This document shows positions 1 through 6,629 of a DNA stretch of 12,509 nt, in pieces (the first letter of the stretch is position 1; each line of letters opens with the position of its first letter). Source of the DNA: Caryophanales bacterium UBA2253 (GTDB lineage Bacteria > Bacillota_I > Bacilli_A > ML615J-28 > CAG-698); contig DDXT01000070.1 in the NCBI GenBank assembly GCA_002347755.1, positions 1 through 12,509 of the forward strand, read 5' to 3'. The position numbers were made by a program, and so were the translations under genes. The notes under the pieces are model-generated. The model was not told where the DNA came from. It saw only the letters and a program-made list of their open reading frames with translations, and made no database searches.

Positions 1-72
1 ATACGTTTAATTAATTTTATCACATTCTTTTTAAAAGACAAATCAAAACGTTTTCCTCTTATCGATACCATC

Positions 73-100
73 TTGACTCTTGTCTGAAAAAGAGTAACAT
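73..100 (+). promoter_or_regulatory. Probable sigma-A promoter of the ATP-grasp gene
   Basis: A TTGACT -35 box (73-78) and a TAACAT -10 box (95-100) are separated by 16 bp. Transcription would start near 107 and leave an untranslated leader of about 40 bases before the ATG at 148. The -35 matches consensus at five of six positions and the -10 at four of six. The surrounding 1-147 region is AT-rich and holds no open frame or other clear element. Confidence 0.5.
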
Positions 101-147
101 AGGTTCATGATCATTTCTAAAATTAATCATGGTTATGGAGAAATAAT

Positions 148-1338
148 ATGAATTTTGTGCTGATTTCACCCCAATTTCCCAAGACATATTGGAAATTTTC
201 CCAAGCCCTAAAGCAAAACGGCTTCACGGTCCTTGGGATCGGTGATTCCCCCTATAACCAACTAAGCGACGAAGTCAAAACCAATCTCACCGAATATTAT
301 TTTTGTCCGGGCATGACGGATTACCGGGAGTTGTTTCGGGCCATGGCCTTTTTCTCATACAAATACGGAAAAATCGATTGGGTCGAATCAAATAATGAAT
401 TTTGGCTGCAGATGGATGCTTCGCTAAGGACCGATTTCAACATTACGACTGGGATCCAAGCCGCCGAGATCCGCAAATATAAATCCAAAGCGGAAATGAA
501 AAAGTATTATCAATTGGCCAAAGTGCCCACCGCCCGCTTTCAATTGATTGAGGATTTTCCGATTGCCAAAGAATTCGTCGCGACGGTTGGTTACCCGGTT
601 TTCATCAAACCGGATGTTGGGGTTGGGGCCGTTTCCTCGTTTAAAATCGAAAATGAAACTCAGTTGCAAAATTTCTTTAAAATTAAGAACGATAGCCAAT
701 ATATCATAGAGGAATTCATTGACGGAGCCATCGTCTCCTTTGACGGAATCGCGGATTCCCATTCCAACGTGGTCTTTTGTTCGACCCATGAATTTCCGGT
801 TCCCAACAGCGATGTCGTCAATAACCTTGAAGATGATTTTTATTTTACTCTTCCCATCGTCCCTCCGGACCTGGAAGCGGTCGGCCGCGCAACAATCAAG
901 GCTTTCCAAGTCCAAAAGCGCTTCTTTCATTTGGAATTCTTCCGTCTGAATAAAGATCATGAGCATCTGGGCCTTAAAGGAACGATTTGCGCCTTGGAAG
1001 CCAACATGCGTCCCGCTGGCGGTTACACTCCCGAAATGATCAACGCCTCCCGAGGTACTTCCTGCTACCGAATATGGGCCGACGTAATGGCTTTTGATGA
1101 AAACCGCCAACTTATTCCCAACCAGCGGTTCTTTTGCGCCGAAGCTGCCCGGCGCGACAAATATACTTATCTCCGAACTCATGAGGAAATCATCGCCAAG
1201 TACAAAGATTCTCTGGTCATGGCTGACCGTTATCCGCCCGTCATCAACGTGGGAATGGGGGACCAGTTCTACATCGTAAAACTGGAGAATCATTTACAAG
1301 TCGAAGAGTTCCGAAATTTTGTTCTGGCAAAAAAATAG
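148..1338 (+). CDS. ATP-grasp domain protein, carbamoyl-phosphate-synthase-like
   Basis: This 396-residue soluble protein has the ATP-grasp layout: a pre-ATP-grasp N-terminal domain (about 1-105), then an ATP-binding lobe with FIKPDVGVGA (lysine 154, glycine-rich loop), IIEEFIDG (about 186-193), and the metal/phosphate-binding segments HLEFF (Glu263) and LEANMRPAGG (Glu284, Asn286, Arg288). The family activates a carboxylate as an acyl-phosphate and joins it to an amine, thiol or other nucleophile. Substrate cannot be read from the sequence, and no biosynthetic partner gene lies next to it. The ATG at 148 is chosen because GGAG sits at 137-140, seven bases upstream. It is the only plus-strand gene here and converges on cadD across a shared terminator. 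A peptide or amino-acid ligase is a reasonable guess but is inference. Confidence 0.85.
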   Translation: MNFVLISPQFPKTYWKFSQALKQNGFTVLGIGDSPYNQLSDEVKTNLTEYYFCPGMTDYRELFRAMAFFSYKYGKIDWVESNNEFWLQMDASLRTDFNITTGIQAAEIRKYKSKAEMKKYYQLAKVPTARFQLIEDFPIAKEFVATVGYPVFIKPDVGVGAVSSFKIENETQLQNFFKIKNDSQYIIEEFIDGAIVSFDGIADSHSNVVFCSTHEFPVPNSDVVNNLEDDFYFTLPIVPPDLEAVGRATIKAFQVQKRFFHLEFFRLNKDHEHLGLKGTICALEANMRPAGGYTPEMINASRGTSCYRIWADVMAFDENRQLIPNQRFFCAEAARRDKYTYLRTHEEIIAKYKDSLVMADRYPPVINVGMGDQFYIVKLENHLQVEEFRNFVLAKK

Positions 1339-1354
1339 AAAAACAAATTTCCAA

Positions 1355-1379
1355 AAAAACGCGTTTTTTTCGCGTTTTT
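1355..1379. terminator. Bidirectional intrinsic terminator between ATP-grasp gene and cadD
   Basis: AAAAACGCG (1355-1363) and CGCGTTTTT (1371-1379) form a 9-bp stem around a T7 loop. The T-run follows on the plus strand, and the A-run on the left (1353-1359) gives a U-run on the minus strand. It therefore serves both convergent genes, the ATP-grasp gene ending at 1338 and cadD ending at 1383. Confidence 0.75.
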
Positions 1380-1382
1380 ATT

Positions 1383-2000
1383 TTATGCAAATAAATTCCA
1401 GAAAGCTGAAATCGTTCCGTTTTCCCAAAGGACCAAGATCCCGATGCTGATGAAGACAATGGGAACAATGATTCTCTCATATTTCTCGATCTTCTCGCCA
1501 ACGACCCGAAACTTCGCCAATCGATGGCTTGTTAAACAAAGAAGTCCGATGAAAATTACAAATGAACAAAGGGTGATGATGATTTCCGTTACGGAGTAAG
1601 AAGCAAATAGGGGGATAAAGACGCCAAGGTCGTCTCCGCCCGTGGCTAGAGTCAATAAGATGACGCTTACAATTAAGCCGCTTCCTTTTTGAGTCCGATT
1701 CAGGATCTCGGTTTCGGATTTATCCTCGGTCTTTTTTTGGAACAATACCTTAAGCCCCAAAGCGATGGGAACAAAGCCCAGCAATCCGATGATCCATTTT
1801 TCGGGAATAAAGCCGACTCCGTAAGCGGCACCTAGGCTTATCGCATACAAAAGAAACATCCCCAAATAATGACCGATGACAAACCCGGCCGTTCGCTTTT
1901 TCGTTTTTTCAACGGAGAAAAAAATCAGCATGATAATGAAGTAGTCGACCGCGGTGGCAATGTAAGCCGCCAGGGCCGTAAAAATTGTTCTAGCAATCAT
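1383..2000 (-). CDS. cadD: CadD-family cadmium/heavy-metal resistance transporter
   Basis: This is a 205-residue integral membrane protein, close to the usual CadD length of about 205-210, with roughly five or six hydrophobic segments. Family landmarks are present in order: YIATAVDYFIIMLIFF (residues about 13-28), a GHYLG segment, PEKWIIGLLGFVPIALGLKV, the GGDDLGVFIP motif, HRLAKFRVVGEKIEKY, and a final LWENGTIS. As I recall it, staphylococcal CadD has a cysteine just before the GADN motif; here the same place reads ATGGDD, with no cysteine. It probably exports Cd(II) or another soft divalent metal. It is last in the arsR-acr3-cadD operon, 47 bases after acr3, so ArsR likely controls it. The start has only a weak GGGAAAG ribosome site about eight bases upstream. 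Confidence 0.85.
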   Translation of the reverse strand: MIARTIFTALAAYIATAVDYFIIMLIFFSVEKTKKRTAGFVIGHYLGMFLLYAISLGAAYGVGFIPEKWIIGLLGFVPIALGLKVLFQKKTEDKSETEILNRTQKGSGLIVSVILLTLATGGDDLGVFIPLFASYSVTEIIITLCSFVIFIGLLCLTSHRLAKFRVVGEKIEKYERIIVPIVFISIGILVLWENGTISAFWNLFA

Positions 2001-2016
2001 AATTCAATTCTTTCCC

Positions 2017-2048
2017 AAGCCAAACTTTGTTTGGTATGTTATTGGCTT
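2017..2048. other. Intercistronic inverted repeats between acr3 and cadD
   Basis: The acr3-cadD gap holds a 6-bp hairpin, CCAAAC/GTTTGG with a three-base loop (2020-2034). A competing 7-bp pairing joins AAGCCAA (2017-2023) to TTGGCTT (2042-2048), the latter overlapping the first base of the acr3 stop codon. No U-run follows on the minus strand, so it is not a full terminator. It could reduce or stabilise distal expression of cadD. The functional reading is speculative. Confidence 0.3.
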
Positions 2049-3118
2049 TATTCCGTTTCAGGTTCCGAAAATTTCTCAAATTTGTAAGCGGTTTTGTTGG
2101 CGATCTTGACAAGAATCAACATCGTTGGGACTTCCGTCAACACTCCAACCACGGTTGCCAAAACGGCGGGCGATTCCATTCCGAATAAAGCAATGGCGAC
2201 GGCGACGGCTAACTCGAAGAAGTTGGAGGCTCCGATCATTCCCGCCGGGGCGGCAATGTCATGGGTTAATTTCAATTTATAGCTGGCAAAATAAGCGATC
2301 CCAAAAATCATGAAGGTTTGGATGACCAGCGGAACCGCAATCATCAAAATATGAACGGGGTTCTCAATGATGACTTCGCCTTGGAAAGCAAACAGCAAAA
2401 CCAAAGTCAGAAGCAATCCCGTGACGGTGACTCCATCAAATTTCTTAAGGAATTTATTTTCAAAGAATTCCAAACCCTTCTTTTTAATGACCAGATGTCT
2501 GGTAATCATCCCGCCCAAAAGCGGAATCACCACGAATATTACCACGGAGAGGATTAAGGTGTCCCATGGAACGGAGACATTGCTGACCCCAAGCAACAGT
2601 TTTACGATTGGGATGAACGCAATCAAAATGATCAGATCATTGGTTGCAACTTGAACGACGGTGTAAGCCGGATTCCCTTTGGTCAGATGACTCCAAACGA
2701 AGACCATCGCCGTGCAGGGCGCGGCTCCCAATAAAATGGTTCCCGCGAGATATTCAGTCGCCAAATCCGGAGTGATCCAGGTCTTGAAGACAATGAACAA
2801 AAAGAAATAGGCAATCGCGTACATCGTAAAAGGCTTAATTATCCAATTGGTTACCCAAGTAACAAATAACCCTTTGGGATTCTTTCGGACGTTTTTGATG
2901 CTGATGAAATCGACTTTCATCATCATGGGGTAGATCATGACCCAAATCAGTATCGCCACCGGAATGCTGACATTCGCATATTCGAAACGGTTAAGAAACT
3001 CGGGAACTTCCGGTAAGAAATTACCCATCAAGATTCCCAGTCCCATGCAGAGGATCACCCAAAAGCTCAAATATTTTTGGAAAAAGCTAATTTCCGATTT
3101 ATTGTTTTTTTCATTCAT
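2048..3118 (-). CDS. acr3: ACR3-family arsenite efflux permease
   Basis: This is a ten-span membrane permease of the ACR3 group within the bile/arsenite/riboflavin transporter superfamily; it extrudes As(III) using the membrane potential. Seen directly: GAAPCTAMVFVWSHLTKG carries the conserved TM4 cysteine (about residue 135), followed by a VQVATNDLI segment, and GASNFFELAVAVA carries the TM9 glutamate (about residue 302). Both residues are family hallmarks needed for transport. At 356 residues it is of normal length. An in-frame TTG at 3124 would give two more residues, but the AGAGGGGG ribosome site at 3125-3132 abuts it. The ATG at 3118 has a proper six-base spacing and is chosen. The ribosome site overlaps the arsR stop codon, so translation of the two genes is probably coupled. 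Confidence 0.95.
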   Translation of the reverse strand: MNEKNNKSEISFFQKYLSFWVILCMGLGILMGNFLPEVPEFLNRFEYANVSIPVAILIWVMIYPMMMKVDFISIKNVRKNPKGLFVTWVTNWIIKPFTMYAIAYFFLFIVFKTWITPDLATEYLAGTILLGAAPCTAMVFVWSHLTKGNPAYTVVQVATNDLIILIAFIPIVKLLLGVSNVSVPWDTLILSVVIFVVIPLLGGMITRHLVIKKKGLEFFENKFLKKFDGVTVTGLLLTLVLLFAFQGEVIIENPVHILMIAVPLVIQTFMIFGIAYFASYKLKLTHDIAAPAGMIGASNFFELAVAVAIALFGMESPAVLATVVGVLTEVPTMLILVKIANKTAYKFEKFSEPETE

Positions 3119-3124
3119 ATTCAA

Positions 3125-3132
3125 CCCCCTCT
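3125..3132 (-). promoter_or_regulatory. Ribosome binding site of acr3 overlapping the arsR stop
   Basis: AGAGGGGG on the minus strand overlaps the TAG stop of arsR (3131-3133) and lies six bases before the ATG at 3118. It rules against the upstream TTG at 3124, which would have zero spacing, and it ties acr3 initiation to termination of arsR. Confidence 0.7.
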
Positions 3133-3463
3133 AGTCGCACTTTGCACTGGACTTTTTGCTTTCATCTTTACAGATGCAATCCGTCTTGTCACTGGTGATG
3201 GCCGCCAAAAAGGCAATTAATTCTTGGGCCTGATTTTGATTAATGGAATATCGCATCCAAGATCCGTCTTTTCTGACCGTAACGAGTCCCGATTCGGTTA
3301 AATTCTTCATATGATAACTAAGCGTCGGCTGACTGATGTTCAACCCAGATAACAATTCACAGGCGCATTTTTCGCCGCAGGAAAGCATGTCAACGATCTT
3401 TAACCGGGTTTCATCGGCGATGGCTTTGAACAAGCGGTCATATTGCTTATAGGTTTCTCTCAT
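3131..3463 (-). CDS. arsR: ArsR-family arsenite-responsive repressor
   Basis: This 110-residue winged-helix protein has the ArsR/SmtB fold: LFKAIADETRLKIVDML (helix 1-2), then a metal site CGEKCACEL with Cys29, Cys33 and Cys35, a recognition helix ISQPTLSYHMKNL (about 43-55), and the wing LVTVRKDGSWMRYSI (about 60-74). Cys33-x-Cys35 matches the CxC of the As(III)-sensing ELCVCDL motif. A second cysteine cluster, CIC at 96-98 plus Cys109, lies in the tail. In the known mechanism arsenite binding releases the repressor from DNA. The start is backed by GGAGG at 3470-3474, six bases upstream. It heads the operon with acr3 (12 bases away) and cadD. It likely represses its own promoter through the inverted repeat at 3521-3540. 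Confidence 0.95.
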   Translation of the reverse strand: MRETYKQYDRLFKAIADETRLKIVDMLSCGEKCACELLSGLNISQPTLSYHMKNLTESGLVTVRKDGSWMRYSINQNQAQELIAFLAAITSDKTDCICKDESKKSSAKCD

Positions 3464-3508
3464 TTCGATCCTCCGATTTTGTTTTTGACGTTTTTTTATA
3501 TACTTTGT

Positions 3509-3537
3509 ATTTTACTCCTGATATTGATAAACGTCAA
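3509..3537 (-). promoter_or_regulatory. Promoter of the arsR-acr3-cadD operon
   Basis: On the minus strand TTGACG (3532-3537) and TAAAAT (3509-3514) are exactly 17 bp apart, each matching consensus at five of six positions. Transcription would begin near 3502, about 38 bases before the arsR start. Confidence 0.8.
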
Positions 3538-3540
3538 TAT
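3521..3540. promoter_or_regulatory. Probable ArsR operator overlapping the -35 box
   Basis: ATATTGA and TCAATAT form perfect 7-bp arms around a 6-bp centre (20 bp in all) and enclose the -35 element. ArsR-family repressors bind imperfect or perfect inverted repeats over their own promoters, so repression by blocking polymerase is the natural reading. Binding itself is inferred. Confidence 0.65.
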
Positions 3541-3554
3541 GCTTGAGCTTTTTT

Positions 3555-3580
3555 AAAAAAACACCACGTTTGACGCGGTG
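3555..3580 (-). terminator. Intrinsic terminator of the repeat-lipoprotein gene
   Basis: On the minus strand CACCGCG (3580-3574) pairs with CGTGGTG (3568-3562) through seven pairs including one G-U, around a five-base loop. It is followed directly by seven Us. It lies 18 bases after the stop of the repeat gene and just upstream of the ars promoter, insulating that operon. Confidence 0.8.
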
Positions 3581-3597
3581 CTTCTGAGATTGATTAT

Positions 3598-5969
3598 TTA
3601 ATTGGTTGGGAGCTGCCATCTGGCATCCAGATAAACGTTTTGAGCCGGCATGGTCGAGAAAACATAAACTTGGGTCCGCTCCGGATCCGAATACCAATCC
3701 ACAAAGGTGTTTTCTTCCTTGGTTGGATCGGCTGGTCTGGAAACCGTCGTTCCGAAATCCTGAGTGACGGTCTCTACGGCGGTTCCGCCATTGGTCACAA
3801 AACTTATCGAATATTGATTGATCGTCCATTTGGCGAATAGGGTCAAGCTTTCTTTCGGCATGCTCGAAAAGACATAAGGCACAGTCTCTTCGTACAAGAA
3901 CCATCCACCGAAAGCATGGCCTTCCCTGGTTGGGTCATCCGGAGCCCCTAGGGCGCTTCCCGCGGGTTCGCTGATTTTCGAAACCGGGCTTCCTCCTTGG
4001 GAATCAAAGTAAATGACGAACTGCCATTTTGCGTAAACCATGATATCCGCCGGCGGCATGACCGTAAAGGGGTACGGATCGGTAAATTCCGGATCGCGGT
4101 ACCAATCCATGAAACGACATCCCTAACTTTCCGGATCGGCAGGGGCGTTCACTAAGGTATCCGTTTCTTGAGTGATCGGCATCACGTTGGCGCCGCCGGC
4201 ACCGATGCTGAAATAAATCGTATGCTGTTCCGGAGTCCAATCCGCATAAACGGTGATATTCTGGGCCGGCATGGAAATAAACTGGTAAGGGAAAACAAAT
4301 TCGGGATCCTCAAACCAACCGCTAAACACATAACCCGGTCGGGTCGGATCAGCGACCGGTTGCAAAACCTCGGAACCATAATCCTGGGTCATTGGCGTTA
4401 TGAGGGAGCCTTCGTTGGTTTCAAAGCTGATCGTGTATTGATTGATGGCCCATTTTGCATAAAGCGTCAGCGGTTCCGCGGGCATGACCGTAAACAAATA
4501 GGAAACGGTAAGTTCCAAATCGGTAAACCATCCGGCGAACGTATTCCCAACTTTGGCGATCTCCGGCGCGGTAATCGCGGTCCCAACCAAAGCGGCCATC
4601 GGTTCAACCGGGTCTCCTCCATTACTTTCAAAACTGATCACCGTCAGCCATTTCACATATAAAGTGATGTTGGAATATGGCATGATGGTAAAAAGGTAAT
4701 CCGTAGTCAAGGCCGCATCGGAACACCAATTTCCGAAAACAAATCCCGTTTTGGAAGGACTGGCGGGTTCGGTGACATTGCTCAGGTAATTTTGGGTGAT
4801 CGCCGATACCGTACTTCCGCCGTTAGTCTCAAAGCTGATCGAATATAGATTGACATCCCATTTTGCATAAAGAGTTAGGTTATTTCCCAGGATGGTCGCA
4901 AAGACATGAATGGTTGTCAAGGTTTCATTGTACCAACCTGCGAAGTTGTGGCCGATTATGGTCGGTTCGGTCGGAGCAGAAATCACGCTATTTTAGTTTT
5001 GAGTAATCGAAGTTACTTCGTTTCCCCCGTTGGCATTAAAGGCGATGGTGTATTGGTTGATTTGCCATTTGGCGTACAAAGTCGTATCAGTTGCGGCCAT
5101 GGTCGAGAATACGAAAGGGATCGTCAAAATTTCATCAAACCACCCAACAAAGGAATATCCGGTTTTGTCGGGTGCCGCCGGAGCGGCAACGCTCGAACCA
5201 AATTCCTGAGTGATCGTTGAAGCACTGCTTCCGCCGTTGGTTTCAAACAAAAGCGAATATTGATTTGCTCCCCATTTCACGTAAAGAGTTAAATGGTTGG
5301 CGGGGATGGTCGAAAAAAATAAGCGTTTGTCAATACTTCCTCATACCAACCGAGGAAAGTGTATCCGTCTTTGACCGGATTTTCGGGTGGGGTAACCGTT
5401 GAAGCAAAATCCTGATTGATGGTTTAAACCGCGCTTCCGCCATTGGAATTGAAGCTTATCGCATATTGGTTGATCTGTCATTTCGCATGCAGGGTGATGG
5501 TCTCCCCCGGCATGGTGGAAAATACATAAGGGTTGCTCAGCGCTTCATCGCTGAACCAGTCAACAAAAGTATATCCGGGTCTTTCCGGAACGGACGGTTT
5601 CGAAATGACCGTTCCGAAATCGTCAACCAGCGTTTCTACATCGCTTCCCCAATTGCTGTCAAAAACGACGCCGGTACGGTTAAGCGACCATTTCGCATAA
5701 AGAGTGACATTTGACGCTGCCATGTTTTCAAAAACAAAGGGTTGGGTAAATTCGTCATCCAAGTACCAACCCGAGAAATCATGACCGTATTTGGTTGGGT
5801 CGGCAGGAGAAACGACCGCCGTGCCATACTCTTGGGTAATCGGATCAACGACGCTTCCACCTTTGCTGTCAAAGACCAGACGACTGTAATGGTAATTGCA
5901 AGCGGACAAAAAAATGATAAACAAGGGTATTAGTAAAAGAGCCAGTACTTTACAAAAAGTTTTACTCAT
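3598..5969 (-). pseudogene. Broken lipoprotein of 11 InlB-type (Listeria-Bacteroides) B-repeats
   Basis: The first 24 residues form a lipoprotein signal ending in the lipobox LSAC, so the product would be anchored outside the membrane. After it, 11 tandem repeats of about 65-70 residues can be read to the end. Each has the pattern of the InlB B-repeat family: F(D/E)(S/T)NGG, ITQ, a P-x-x-P stretch, G-Y-x-F-x-G-W, a FSTMP-like turn and a closing LYAKW. The frame is interrupted by TGA at 5478-5480 (where repeat 2 should have Trp), TAA at 5424-5426, TAA at 4993-4995 (a Tyr position) and TAG at 4123-4125, plus one missing base in the A7 run at 5313-5319. Restoring one base gives a 791-codon frame. 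GGGAGG at 5975-5980 supports the start. The family is used in adhesion or surface scaffolds; this copy would yield only about 163 residues. Confidence 0.85.
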
Positions 5970-6010
5970 TTTGACCTCCCCATCTACGGATGATTGGTAA
6001 CAACAGTCAT

Positions 6011-6016
6011 ATTATA
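6011..6016 (-). promoter_or_regulatory. Possible -10 box for the repeat-lipoprotein gene
   Basis: A perfect TATAAT on the minus strand lies about 42 bases before the start at 5969. No convincing -35 is present at 16-18 bp; the region upstream is A/T-rich. The overlapping bases 6013-6018 also read TATAAT on the plus strand, so the box could face either way. Confidence 0.35.
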
Positions 6017-6105
6017 ATTCATTAAGAAAAAAACGATTTTGAAAAAATAAATGGAAAAAATGGGTATCCTTGACAGAGAAAATGGAAAACTTCCCGCCGG
6101 AACCT

Positions 6106-6132
6106 GGAAGTATCGGAAGATGCTTCCTTTTT
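6106..6132 (+). terminator. Terminator-like hairpin on the plus strand without an upstream gene
   Basis: GGAAGTATC (6106-6114) and GATGCTTCC (6119-6127) form a 9-bp stem with one G-U pair and a GGAA (GNRA-type) tetraloop, followed by five Ts (6128-6132). The stem has an A-C mismatch if read from the minus strand and no U-run there, so it points to plus-strand transcription. ACTTCC at 6089-6094 can instead pair with GGAAGT at 6106-6111, giving a competing fold like that of an attenuator. No supported plus-strand gene lies before or after it. Confidence 0.5.
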
Positions 6133-6134
6133 CA

Positions 6135-6563
6135 TCAACAAAAAAAGGCGCAAAAGCGTCTTTTTGAGAATAAAACCCCAAAACTTGGAAATCCCCTTAA
6201 AGAAAACCGAAAAGCCTGATCAAGCCAGTTCAGGATCTCTTCATCGATTTCCGCGGGTTTTTGGATGATTATATGGTGAGTCCAGCGTTTTGGCCGAACC
6301 CCCACGGCTTCAATTACCCTGGGGTTGGAAAGCAGATAATCTAAGCCGAAGGATAGGATTAGATACGATTCTAAACGGTTTTTCATCGGTCGGATGGGAA
6401 GCCAGACAAAAGCAAAACTTTTTGAAGACCGAAAAGCAATTTGCGATTTCTGAAGAATCACTTTAACGTTTTCCATTCTTTCCAAGATTTTGCTTTCCAG
6501 TTGTTCATAAAGTGTCGTCAGTTTCGGATCATTTTTAAGAAAACCGCTTATTTCATTGGTCAT
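6135..6563 (-). CDS. DUF5655-type small protein of unknown function
   Basis: The body resembles the DUF5655 domain: an N-terminal LYEQLESKIL helix, a KSQIAFRSSKSFAFVWLPI strand pair, RPKRWTHHIII, and a closing helix IDEEILNWLDQAF. Such domains occur alone or fused to other small domains, and no activity is established that I know of. The start is uncertain. The ATG at 6563 is preferred because AGGA lies six bases upstream; an ATG at 6599 and a TTG at 6608 are in frame but lack a ribosome site. The last 24 or so residues (from SLRGF to the final FFC) run through the terminator hairpin and look unlike the domain; a lost stop or frameshift near 6206 (TCTTTAAGG) may have extended the frame. It is the last gene of the GH9 operon. 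Confidence 0.6.
   Translation of the reverse strand: MTNEISGFLKNDPKLTTLYEQLESKILERMENVKVILQKSQIAFRSSKSFAFVWLPIRPMKNRLESYLILSFGLDYLLSNPRVIEAVGVRPKRWTHHIIIQKPAEIDEEILNWLDQAFRFSLRGFPSFGVLFSKRRFCAFFC
6140..6165. terminator. Terminator hairpin at the end of the GH9-to-DUF5655 operon
   Basis: GGCGC (6147-6151) and GCGTC (6156-6160) close an AAAA loop, flanked by an A7 run on the left and a T5 run on the right. It can therefore end transcription either way. Read from the plus strand the stem is complete with a G-U pair; read from the minus strand it has one A-C mismatch but a longer U-run. It overlaps the last codons of the DUF5655 frame. Confidence 0.6.
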
Positions 6564-6629
6564 GGCCTTTCCTGCCCTTTCTGATAAATCTTCATCCATC
6601 ACTGTCAATATGATAGTTCTGGAAAATTG

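Noticed and set aside
424..1293. A 289-codon open frame antisense to the ATP-grasp gene
   Set aside because: Its translation shows no family pattern or ribosome site, and the opposite strand encodes a clear ATP-grasp protein, so the open frame is a by-product of codon use.
4168..4662. A 164-codon plus-strand frame (and others near 3640-3840, 4906-5220 and 5466-5714) opposite the repeat lipoprotein
   Set aside because: They mirror the repeat coding on the minus strand, have periodic similarity for that reason only, and lack ribosome sites.
5478..5480. TGA at a Trp position of the B-repeat, suggesting a Mycoplasma-type code with TGA read as Trp
   Set aside because: Trp is TGG everywhere else, TGA ends the DUF4097 gene correctly, and TAA and TAG also interrupt the same gene, so recoding does not explain the damage.
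3598..5969. The tandem repeats as a CRISPR array or DNA-level satellite
   Set aside because: The period is about 200-210 bp with diverged DNA and conserved protein pattern, as expected for protein repeats.
6070..6098. A perfect TTGACA on the plus strand at 6070-6075 as a promoter for the orphan hairpins
   Set aside because: The bases at the expected -10 place are GC-rich (around CCCGCC), so it is not a working sigma-A promoter as it stands.
6051..6167. A 38-residue plus-strand frame spanning the two hairpins, beginning ATGGAAAAAATGGG
   Set aside because: No ribosome site precedes it, its codons run through both terminator stems, and the composition looks non-coding.
5984..6181. A 65-codon minus-strand frame between the DUF5655 gene and the lipoprotein gene
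   Set aside because: It starts at a TTG without a ribosome site and crosses the terminator; no recognisable protein features.
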